Assembly (NCBI GenBank): GCA_035626995.1
Contig: DASPMP010000113.1
Span: forward strand, 1-5,089
Direction: 5' to 3'
Length of the DNA: 5,089 nt
From: DASPMP01 sp035626995
Lineage (GTDB): Bacteria > Gemmatimonadota > Gemmatimonadetes > Gemmatimonadales > Gemmatimonadaceae
Shown here: piece by piece, positions 1 through 4,967 of the stretch
How the letters are laid out: each line of letters begins with the position of its first letter
How positions within the stretch are numbered: the first letter of the stretch is position 1
The notes under the pieces: model-generated
What the model was told of the DNA's origin: nothing
Seen by the model: only the letters and a program-made list of their open reading frames with translations
Database searches by the model: none
Program-made: the position numbers and the translations under genes

Positions 1-849
1 AAGGCATACTCACGCGATTGTGCCGAGTTCGTCGAGTTCCTGACCGAGTACTACGGCGGAGAGGCGTGGAGTTGGGGGGGCGTTGATCGTCTCGCGATGC
101 GCGGCTTTCTCGCGCGCTTGACCAGGCGCGGACTGGCTCGGCGGTCGGTTGCGCGCGCGCTCGCCGCCGTCCGTGGCCTGTATCGTTTTCTGGCCACGAA
201 CGAGCTTGTGGAAGCCAATCCCGCTCGCGCCATCGGCACTCCCAAGCCGGAACGCCACCTCCCCGGCTACCTCGATCGCGGCCAGATCTCGGTGCTGTTC
301 CAGCTCGTCGAAACACGCGCCGCGACCGGGAATTTCATCGACGTGCGCAACGCGGCGATTCTCGAGCTGTTCTACTCTACGGGAATGCGATTGTCCGAGC
401 TTCAGGGACTCAACCGCGCGGATGTCGACGCGGTGAGCCAGCAGGTCAAGGTCCGCGGGAAGGGACGCAAGGAGCGCATCGTGCCCATGGGAGACCATGC
501 GACGCTCGCGCTCCGCAATTACGAGCGCCGCCGGGACGAAATGGCAAAGGCGCTTGGCGGGAAGATCGACAAGACCGCCGTCTTCGTGGGCAGGACAGGT
601 AAACGCATCAGCGTTCGCGGGGTACAAAAGGTGGTCGGGGCGTTTCTCGACACCGTGGCGGAAGACGCCGGGTTGAGTACCCACTCGCTGCGGCACTCCT
701 TTGCAACGCATCTTCTGGACGCCGGCGCGGACCTCCGAGCGGTCCAGGAGCTCCTGGGTCACGCGTCGGTCTCCACGACGCAGATTTACACCCATACCAG
801 CGTCGAGCGACTGAAAGAGGTATATCGCAAGGCTCACCCGAGGGCATGA
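1..849 (+). CDS. xerC: Tyrosine recombinase XerC, 5' end cut by the window
   Basis: A site-specific tyrosine recombinase of the XerC/XerD family. In the known family these act at dif and resolve chromosome dimers at cell division. The frame is open from base 1, so the start lies upstream; the first ATG at 97 would remove part of the N-terminal SAM-like DNA-binding domain, which is already recognisable before it (AYSRD, EFVEFL). 282 residues are visible against about 300 for the family, so roughly 15-25 are missing. Counting from base 1, all six catalytic residues are present: R130 (STGMRLSEL), K154 (VRGKGRKER), H228 and R231 (THSLRHSFATHLLD), H254 (LLGHASVSTTQ) and nucleophile Y263 (IYTH). 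It precedes hslV-hslU, an arrangement known from Bacillus (codV-clpQ-clpY), which favours XerC over XerD or an element-borne integrase. XerD or a single-Xer system is not excluded by sequence alone. Confidence 0.88.
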   Translation, partial: KAYSRDCAEFVEFLTEYYGGEAWSWGGVDRLAMRGFLARLTRRGLARRSVARALAAVRGLYRFLATNELVEANPARAIGTPKPERHLPGYLDRGQISVLFQLVETRAATGNFIDVRNAAILELFYSTGMRLSELQGLNRADVDAVSQQVKVRGKGRKERIVPMGDHATLALRNYERRRDEMAKALGGKIDKTAVFVGRTGKRISVRGVQKVVGAFLDTVAEDAGLSTHSLRHSFATHLLDAGADLRAVQELLGHASVSTTQIYTHTSVERLKEVYRKAHPRA

Positions 850-869
850 AAGTGGCCCTGGAGACATGA

Positions 870-1268
870 ATGCGACTCGAGACCATTCCCCTCATCCTTG
901 GCGTCCTCATCGGCCTCATCGGCCTCGGGCTTGTGCTCGACGCGTGGCTGAAGGACGACCTGATCGTGTCCGCGGAGCGGCGCAAGCGCCCACGGCGCCC
1001 GCGGAACCGGTTCGGTGAGGCGCTCGTCGGTTTCGGCATCCTTGCCATGGGAGCGGCGTTCGTCGGTCGTGACACCTGGCCGTATTCGACCGTTGCAGTC
1101 ATCGCCGGATCCGTCCTGCTGCTCTGGGGAGCCTGGCTGAACTCCTCGTACTTCCGTGATCTCGGAAGCCGGCGCAAGCCCGCCGATGGAGCGACTGGCA
1201 CCTCGATTGGCGGAAGCAAGACGGCCGCGCGTCCCAAGCTCGCCGACCGCCAGCAGCGCCCGCGCTAG
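870..1268 (+). CDS. Small membrane protein of unknown function, three predicted membrane segments
   Basis: I do not recognise this 132-residue protein. It starts at ATG 870 with a GGAG Shine-Dalgarno at 860-863 (6-base spacing), 20 bases after the xerC stop, and ends in TAG. Three hydrophobic stretches are visible: about residues 6-25 (IPLILGVLIGLIGLGLVL), 50-66 and 73-92. A strongly basic loop at 37-47 (RRKRPRRPRNR) separates the first two. By the positive-inside rule this loop and the polar, basic C-terminal tail (about 96-132) are cytoplasmic, so the N-terminus faces out. The tail is low in complexity and probably disordered. There is no catalytic motif, cysteine pair or signal-peptide cleavage site. 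Its place between xerC and hslV suggests co-transcription but gives no function. The clean Shine-Dalgarno and the coherent hydrophobic pattern support a real gene. Confidence 0.75.
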   Translation: MRLETIPLILGVLIGLIGLGLVLDAWLKDDLIVSAERRKRPRRPRNRFGEALVGFGILAMGAAFVGRDTWPYSTVAVIAGSVLLLWGAWLNSSYFRDLGSRRKPADGATGTSIGGSKTAARPKLADRQQRPR

Positions 1269-1274
1269 CGCGGG
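1259..1274. repeat. 16-bp perfect palindrome across the stop codon of the membrane-protein gene
   Basis: CCCGCGCTAGCGCGGG is perfectly self-complementary and contains the TAG stop (1266-1268) of the upstream gene. As RNA it gives a 6-bp, all-GC stem with a CTAG loop. No T-run follows, so it is not a canonical intrinsic terminator. It could weaken read-through, stabilise the 3' end, or be a dimer-binding site in DNA. It may also be chance in GC-rich sequence. Confidence 0.4.
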
Positions 1275-1282
1275 GGACAACA

Positions 1283-1327
1283 CGCACCTTCTCAGCGGTG
1301 CGCGCACCCGTTTCATTCCAGCGCACC
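1283..1327 (+). repeat. CGCACC hexamer repeats and GGTGCGCGCACC palindrome upstream of hslV
   Basis: The 76-base spacer before hslV holds CGCACC three times in direct orientation (1283-1288, 1303-1308, 1322-1327; start-to-start 20 and 19 bases, about two helical turns each) and once inverted (GGTGCG, 1297-1302). The inverted copy abuts the second direct copy, forming the 12-bp palindrome GGTGCGCGCACC (1297-1308). It can also pair with the first copy as a 6-bp hairpin with an 8-base loop, so two folds compete. This resembles an operator array or a switchable leader, but matches no element I know. It is not CIRCE, the TTAGCACTC-type HrcA site. Confidence 0.35.
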
Positions 1328-1344
1328 CTCTTTCGCGCTCTGTC

Positions 1345-1884
1345 ATGCCCTTGCCCGTCATCCGCGCCACCACGATCCTCGCCGTCCGACGCGACGGGAA
1401 AGTCGCGCTGGGTGGTGATGGCCAGGTGACGGTCGGCGAGACGGTCATGAAGGCCAACGCGCAGAAGGTGCGCGTGCTGCGTGGCGGTCGCGTCCTCGGC
1501 GGGTTCGCGGGCGCGGCGGCGGACGCCCTGACGCTCTTCGAGAAATTCGAGGAGAAGCTGGAGCGCTTTCCCACGAACCTGCCACGCGCGGTCGTCGAGC
1601 TCGCGAAGGAATGGCGGAGCGACCGCGTGCTGCGTCGTCTCGAGGCACTGCTCGCCGTCGCGGACGTCCAGCACGGCTTCATTGTGTCCGGCACGGGTGA
1701 GGTCATCGAGCCGGACGACGGCATACTCGCCATCGGGTCGGGAGGACCGTACGCACTTTCCGCGGCGCGCGCCCTGTCGAAGCACACCGCGATGGACCCG
1801 AAGGAAGTCGTGCAGCGCAGCCTCGAGATCGCGGGCGAGGTGTGTATCTACACGAACACGAACATCACCGTACTCGACCTGTAG
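1345..1884 (+). CDS. hslV: ATP-dependent protease subunit HslV (ClpQ)
   Basis: Peptidase of the HslUV (ClpQY) complex, a cytoplasmic proteasome-like N-terminal nucleophile hydrolase that degrades proteins unfolded by HslU. The predicted product is 179 residues. An 8-residue propeptide (MPLPVIRA) precedes TTILAVRRDGKV; Thr9 would become the mature Thr1 nucleophile after self-processing or trimming. Family residues line up: D25 (GGDGQVT), K41 (mature K33), GFAG at 53-56 and GSGG at 131-134 with S132 (mature S124). The C-terminal half reads ELAKEWRSDRVLRRLEALL and IAGEVCIYTN, typical of HslV. ATG 1345 is chosen because it leaves only a short propeptide; the frame is open upstream to ATG 1156, but that would add 63 residues overlapping the preceding gene. 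No Shine-Dalgarno is visible, and TTG 1351 is a possible alternative start. hslU follows after 2 bases. Confidence 0.96.
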   Translation: MPLPVIRATTILAVRRDGKVALGGDGQVTVGETVMKANAQKVRVLRGGRVLGGFAGAAADALTLFEKFEEKLERFPTNLPRAVVELAKEWRSDRVLRRLEALLAVADVQHGFIVSGTGEVIEPDDGILAIGSGGPYALSAARALSKHTAMDPKEVVQRSLEIAGEVCIYTNTNITVLDL

Positions 1885-1886
1885 TC

Positions 1887-3368
1887 GTGGCAACCAACCG
1901 CACTGCTCAGGCGCTCGCGCGCCTTGCTGACCTTACCCCGCGCCAGATCGTCGCGGAACTCGACCGGTACATCGTGGGGCAGGGGGACGCCAAGAAGGCC
2001 GTGGCCATCGCGCTGCGCAATCGCTGGCGACGCCAGCGCGCACCCGAAGCCATCCGCTCCGAGATCTCGCCCAACAACATCATCCTCATCGGCCCCACCG
2101 GAGTCGGGAAGACGGAGATAGCGCGGCGGCTCGCCAAGCTCGCCGGCGCCCCCTTCGTGAAAGTGGAGGCGTCAAAGTTCACGGAGGTGGGCTACGTCGG
2201 ACGCGATGTCGAAGGTATGGTCCGCGATCTCGTGGACAGCGCGATCGACATGGTGCGAACCGAACGCGAGTCGGAGATCGAAGACCTCGCGCAGGAAAAA
2301 GTGGAAGAGCGGTTGCTCGACCTCCTGCTGCCTCCCCCGGACACGAAGCCGCCCGCCGGCGCGACGCCGCGAGCGGGTGCCGAGACCACCGGCGCTGCAC
2401 GCAATATCGCCGCGGACAACGAGCTGTTTCTTGTCGGCTCGCAGGGCGACGTGGCTCGACTGGACGCCGATGCGGAGCGGTACAAGCGTACCCGCGACAA
2501 GCTCCGGCAGTTGCTCCGGGACGGCCAGTTGGAGCAGCGCGAAGTGGAGGTGGAAATCACCCCGCCCGGGCCAAGCATAGACCTGTTCTCCACCGCGGGC
2601 GCGCCGGAGGGGATGGAAAACTTCAGCGATATGCTGAAGAACATGATGCCCCAGCGGAAGAAGAAGCGCACGGTGAAGGTGAGCGAAGCCAGGCGCATCC
2701 TGCTCGACCAGGAGTTCGACAAGCTCATCGACATGGAGGATGTGACCTCGGATGCCGTTGAGCGGGTCGAGCAGCTTGGAATCATCTTCCTCGACGAGAT
2801 CGACAAGATCGCCGGTGAGCGCTCGCAGATGGGCGGCCCAGACGTCTCACGCGAAGGCGTGCAGCGCGACCTGCTCCCCATCGTCGAGGGGTCGAACGTC
2901 TCCACGAAGTACTGGATCGTGAAGACCGACCATGTCCTCTTCATCGCCGCCGGTGCCTTTCACGTCTCGAAACCCAGCGACTTGATTCCGGAGTTGCAGG
3001 GCCGTTTCCCGATCCGCGTCGAGCTCAAGCCGCTCACCGAGAAGGACTTTGTCCGGATCATGACCGAACCGGAAAACGCACTCACCAAGCAATACACGGC
3101 GCTGGTGGAAGCAGAAGGCGCGAAGCTCACCTTCTCCGAAGATGGCGTCGCCGAGATCGCAAAGATCGCAGCCCTCGTGAACGATCGCATGGAAAACATC
3201 GGCGCCCGACGGCTGCACACGGTGATGACGACGCTGCTCGAGGAAACGCTTTTCGAGCTGCCCGACGGCCTCGAAGGCAACCGCGACATCGTCATGAACG
3301 GGGCAGCCGTGCACGGGCGGCTGAAGGCGATCGTCGAGGACGAGGACCTCCGCCGCTACATTTTATGA
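1887..3368 (+). CDS. hslU: ATP-dependent protease ATPase subunit HslU (ClpY)
   Basis: AAA+ unfoldase that feeds substrates into HslV. The predicted product is 493 residues, longer than the about 443 of E. coli. The N-terminus TPRQIVAELDRYIVGQ is the family signature. Walker A is GPTGVGKT (69-76), the pore loop GYVGRD (102-107), and Walker B IIFLDEID (299-306). The arginine-finger region is ELQGRFPIRVEL with R373, and sensor 2 is GARRLH (439-444, R441). The C-terminus DEDLRRYIL is the tail that docks into HslV. The extra length lies in the I-domain, mainly a Pro/Ala/Gly-rich stretch at about 149-195 before the conserved YKRTRDKLRQLLRDG helix. GTG 1887, 2 bases after the hslV stop, is taken as the start; no ATG lies between it and the conserved N-terminus, and no Shine-Dalgarno is seen, so translation is probably coupled to hslV. 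The end overlaps argF by 4 bases. Confidence 0.97.
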   Translation: MATNRTAQALARLADLTPRQIVAELDRYIVGQGDAKKAVAIALRNRWRRQRAPEAIRSEISPNNIILIGPTGVGKTEIARRLAKLAGAPFVKVEASKFTEVGYVGRDVEGMVRDLVDSAIDMVRTERESEIEDLAQEKVEERLLDLLLPPPDTKPPAGATPRAGAETTGAARNIAADNELFLVGSQGDVARLDADAERYKRTRDKLRQLLRDGQLEQREVEVEITPPGPSIDLFSTAGAPEGMENFSDMLKNMMPQRKKKRTVKVSEARRILLDQEFDKLIDMEDVTSDAVERVEQLGIIFLDEIDKIAGERSQMGGPDVSREGVQRDLLPIVEGSNVSTKYWIVKTDHVLFIAAGAFHVSKPSDLIPELQGRFPIRVELKPLTEKDFVRIMTEPENALTKQYTALVEAEGAKLTFSEDGVAEIAKIAALVNDRMENIGARRLHTVMTTLLEETLFELPDGLEGNRDIVMNGAAVHGRLKAIVEDEDLRRYIL

Positions 3369-4285
3369 CCATGACTCATCGCGACTTTCTTCAGATCCCC
3401 GATTTCTCGAAGGACGAGACACTCGCGCTCTTCGACATCGCCGAGCGCATGCGCGCCGGCAAGTACGACCGCAAGCCGCTGGTGGGCAAGTCGCTCGCGA
3501 TGATCTTCATGAAGTCGTCGACGCGCACGCGGGTGTCATTCGAAGTCGGCGCCTGGCAACTCGGCGGTCACGCGCTGTTCCTCTCGCCCCGCGATGTCCA
3601 GCTCGGGCGTGGTGAGCCGATTGCGGACACTGCCCGCGTCCTGTCGCGCTACGTGGACGGCATCATGATCCGCACCTTCGCGCACCAGGACATCGAGGAG
3701 CTCGCGAAGTATGCCGATGTCCCCGTGATCAACGGACTGACGGACCTCGTCCATCCCTGTCAGGTGCTCGCTGATCTCCTGACGGTGCGGCAGCATCTCA
3801 GCAAGCCGCTGAATGAGTTGCGGGTGGCGTGGATTGGCGACGGCAACAACATGGCGAACTCCTGGATCAACGCGGCATTCGTCTTCGGCTTCGATCTCCG
3901 CATCGCCTGTCCCGAGGGTTACGAGCCGGCAGACCACCTCGTGGAACGAGCCCGAAAAACGGCCACGATCACCATCACGCGCGATCCCGCCGCGGCCGCG
4001 AAGGATGCCGACGTCGTCAACACGGACGTCTGGGCGTCCATGGGCCAGGAAGAAGAACAGAAGCAGCGTGAGCGCGCGTTCCGCGGCTTCACGGTGAACA
4101 GCGCGATGATGAAGAAGGCGGACAAGGGTGCCATCTTCCTGCACTGCCTTCCGGCGCATCGCGGTGAGGAAGTCGCTGCTGATGTCATCGACGGCCCGCA
4201 GAGCAGGGTGTGGGATGAAGCCGAGAATCGCCTGCACATCCAGAAGGCGATCATGGCGGCGCTCATGGGTGGGGAGAAGCTCTGA
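3365..4285 (+). CDS. argF: Ornithine carbamoyltransferase (anabolic type)
   Basis: Transfers the carbamoyl group of carbamoyl phosphate to ornithine, giving citrulline in arginine biosynthesis; cytoplasmic, normally a trimer. The 306-residue length is normal. The carbamoyl-phosphate loop is SSTRTR (51-56), HPCQ lies at 130-133, the ornithine loop is DVWASMGQEEE with D221 and SMG at 225-227, and the catalytic-cysteine motif HCLPAHRGEEV begins at 260. The SMG loop argues for ornithine as substrate rather than acetyl- or succinyl-ornithine, and TDVWASMG rules out aspartate carbamoyltransferase. The last part (VIDGPQSRVWDEAENRLHIQKAI) is typical of anabolic ArgF. ATG 3365 forms an ATGA overlap with the hslU stop; ATG 3371, two codons in, is an equal alternative. 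Neither has a clear Shine-Dalgarno, so coupling to hslU is likely. No other arg gene is in view, so this copy sits in a stress operon rather than an arginine cluster. Confidence 0.96.
   Translation: MTMTHRDFLQIPDFSKDETLALFDIAERMRAGKYDRKPLVGKSLAMIFMKSSTRTRVSFEVGAWQLGGHALFLSPRDVQLGRGEPIADTARVLSRYVDGIMIRTFAHQDIEELAKYADVPVINGLTDLVHPCQVLADLLTVRQHLSKPLNELRVAWIGDGNNMANSWINAAFVFGFDLRIACPEGYEPADHLVERARKTATITITRDPAAAAKDADVVNTDVWASMGQEEEQKQRERAFRGFTVNSAMMKKADKGAIFLHCLPAHRGEEVAADVIDGPQSRVWDEAENRLHIQKAIMAALMGGEKL
4271..4276 (+). promoter_or_regulatory. Shine-Dalgarno of the peroxiredoxin gene
   Basis: GGGGAG lies inside the 3' end of argF, 8 bases before ATG 4285. It is the strongest ribosome binding site in the window. 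It fixes the start of the peroxiredoxin at 4285, upstream of the in-frame TGA, so ribosomes should be loaded onto the frame that meets this TGA. Confidence 0.7.
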
Positions 4286-4770
4286 TGCCCATTCCCGCGG
4301 TCGGGGCGACAGCGCCCTCGTTCAGCACGAAGGACGAAACCGGAGCACCCGTCCGCCTGCAGGATTTCGCGGGACGATGGGTCATCCTGTTCTTCTATCC
4401 GAAGGACGATACCCCTGGCTGAACCATCGAGGCGTGTTCCTTCCGGGACGCCTACCCTCGGTTCGAGGGTCTCGATGCAGTGGTGCTTGGGGTCAGCGCG
4501 GACGATGCAACGTCCCACGCGAAGTTCAAGGCGAAGTATGGGCTGCCGATGACGCTTCTCGTCGACGAGGGGCACGAGATCGCCAGCGCGTACGGGGTCT
4601 GGGTGGAAAAGAACACTTTTGGGGTGAAGCGCATGGGAATCGCGCGCACGACGGTGATCTTCGACCCCGCCGGCCGGATCGCGCAGGTCTTCGTGAAGGT
4701 TGATCCCAGTGGCCATGGCGAGGACGTGGCGAATGCTCTCGAACAGGCCAAAAGGGAGTTCAAGAACTGA
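4285..4770 (+). CDS. bcp: Selenocysteine-containing peroxiredoxin, Bcp/PrxQ type (in-frame TGA = Sec46)
   Basis: Peroxiredoxin of the AhpC/TSA superfamily, Bcp/PrxQ branch, which reduces H2O2 and organic hydroperoxides using a thiol donor such as thioredoxin. Read through TGA 4420-4422, the frame gives 161 residues, close to the family's about 155. The order is normal: APSFSTKDETG (10-20), VILFFYPKDDTPG (33-45), position 46 = TGA, TIEACSFRD (47-55), GVSAD (69-73), KYGLP (84-88), and ARTTVIFD (120-127) with conserved R121. Position 46 is the peroxidatic cysteine of the family (TPGCT in E. coli Bcp) and C51 the resolving cysteine, with the usual 5-residue spacing. The start overlaps the argF stop by one base and has a GGGGAG Shine-Dalgarno. 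No frameshift or other stop interrupts the gene. Sec at this site is known in some bacterial peroxiredoxins. Alternatives are a sequencing error from TGC/TGT or a fresh nonsense mutation. A start at GTG 4480 would give 96 residues without an active site. Confidence 0.85.
4420..4422 (+). other. Putative selenocysteine codon (in-frame TGA, codon 46)
   Basis: This single TGA replaces the TGC/TGT expected for the peroxidatic cysteine. Upstream codons read TPG and downstream codons TIEAC, both family signature, so conservation continues on both sides. xerC, hslU, argF and this gene all end in TGA, so the code is standard and this would be context-dependent recoding. The machinery genes (selA, selB, selC, selD) are not in the window, so the claim rests on position, the intact downstream frame and nearby hairpins. 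Confidence 0.8.
4430..4470 (+). promoter_or_regulatory. Candidate bacterial SECIS element: two adjacent hairpins after the TGA
   Basis: Hairpin 1 pairs AGGCGT (4430-4435) with ACGCCT (4448-4453), a perfect 6-bp stem starting 8 bases after the TGA. Its 12-base loop begins GU, with G at 4436; a G at the loop entrance is expected in bacterial SECIS elements. Part of the loop can close further (CC 4439-4440 with GG), leaving a small apical loop at about 4441 and a bulge containing U, a layout reminiscent of E. coli fdhF. Hairpin 2 pairs ACCCTCG (4454-4460) with CGAGGGT (4464-4470), 7 bp with a GUU loop, and directly abuts hairpin 1. The hairpin 1 loop starts only 13 bases after the TGA, on the short side for known elements, and the small inner loop lacks a leading G. 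The exact functional fold is therefore uncertain. Confidence 0.5.
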
Positions 4771-4781
4771 CGCTGCTGCTC

Positions 4782-4814
4782 CGCAATAAGTAGCAGATAA
4801 CGCTACTCTTTGCG
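4782..4814 (+). terminator. Inverted repeat after the peroxiredoxin gene, possible transcript end
   Basis: CGCAA (4782-4786) pairs with TTGCG (4810-4814), and AGTAGC (4789-4794) with GCTACT (4802-4807). This gives 5 + 6 bp separated by a 2x2 internal mismatch, with a 7-base loop. It begins 12 bases after the TGA stop at 4768-4770, where an operon terminator would be expected. There is no T-tract, so it is not a standard intrinsic terminator; it may instead be a 3'-end stabilising hairpin. Confidence 0.35.
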
Positions 4815-4827
4815 TAGTTCTGCTCAC

Positions 4828-4847
4828 CGCGCTGGTTGCTAAGCGCG
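4828..4847 (+). repeat. Second inverted repeat in the spacer before the pilin gene
   Basis: CGCGCT (4828-4833) and AGCGCG (4842-4847) form a perfect 6-bp, GC-rich stem with the 8-base loop GGTTGCTA. It lies 13 bases after the hairpin at 4782-4814. The pair could act together at the end of the hslV-bcp transcript, or this one could belong to the next gene's leader. No T-run follows. Confidence 0.35.
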
Positions 4848-4946
4848 CCCATGCGTCGTCTAAATGGTTGCCGCATAAGACTATAACGTCGTGCCAACCG
4901 CTCGGACCGGTTCGTGCCAATGTCAACGGTCGAAGCGCCAACCATT
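4834..4946 (+). other. Repeat-rich leader region before the pilin gene
   Basis: No gene is seen here. The stretch carries GGTTG at 4834-4838 and 4866-4870, and CAACC at 4895-4899 and 4939-4943. AATGGTTG (4863-4870) and CAACCATT (4939-4946) are perfect 8-bp complements. AACCG (4896-4900) and CGGTT (4908-4912) form a smaller hairpin between them. CGTGCCAA occurs directly repeated at 4890-4897 and 4913-4920. TATAAC at 4882-4887 resembles a -10 box, but no -35 box lies at the right distance. Several mutually exclusive foldings are possible, so this may be a structured 5' leader or an operator region for the pilin gene. Confidence 0.3.
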
Positions 4947-4957
4947 CCCACCCCACC

Positions 4958-4961
4958 GGAG
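4958..4961 (+). promoter_or_regulatory. Shine-Dalgarno of the pilin-like gene
   Basis: GGAG lies 6 bases before ATG 4968. It favours this start over the in-frame ATG at 4920, which has no comparable site and would lengthen the leader peptide by 16 residues. Confidence 0.6.
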
Positions 4962-4967
4962 CGCAGA

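Noticed and set aside
1..849. xerC-like gene as an integrase of a mobile element
   Set aside because: No attachment site, tRNA, excisionase or phage gene is nearby, and the hslVU neighbourhood matches a chromosomal xerC.
10..867. Long open frame on the minus strand opposite xerC (285 codons)
   Set aside because: It mirrors the high-GC third-position pattern of xerC, has no recognisable domain, and lies entirely over a gene with all its catalytic residues.
834..1893. Two long minus-strand open frames opposite the membrane-protein and hslV genes
   Set aside because: The translations are Arg/Ser/Pro/Ala-rich low-complexity sequence without motifs, typical of shadow frames in GC-rich DNA.
4480..4770. 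A separate 96-residue protein starting at GTG 4480
   Set aside because: It is the C-terminal part of the peroxiredoxin without the active site. GAGGG at 4465-4469 could mimic a ribosome site, but the conserved family sequence continues upstream in the same frame through the TGA to ATG 4285.
4285..4770. Peroxiredoxin as a simple pseudogene
   Set aside because: There is one stop only, exactly at the catalytic Cys codon, with no frameshift, both flanks conserved, a strong ribosome site and a hairpin after the stop. Still possible if the host lacks selenocysteine machinery.
4868..4887. Sigma-70 promoter from TTGCCG (4868-4873) and TATAAC (4882-4887)
   Set aside because: The two hexamers are only 8 bases apart, far below the 16-18 needed; TATAAC alone is weak evidence.
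4834..4946. Integron attC-like site or tRNA gene in the spacer before the pilin gene
   Set aside because: The inverted repeats lack paired RYYYAAC/GTTRRRY ends, and no cloverleaf with a T-arm sequence can be drawn.
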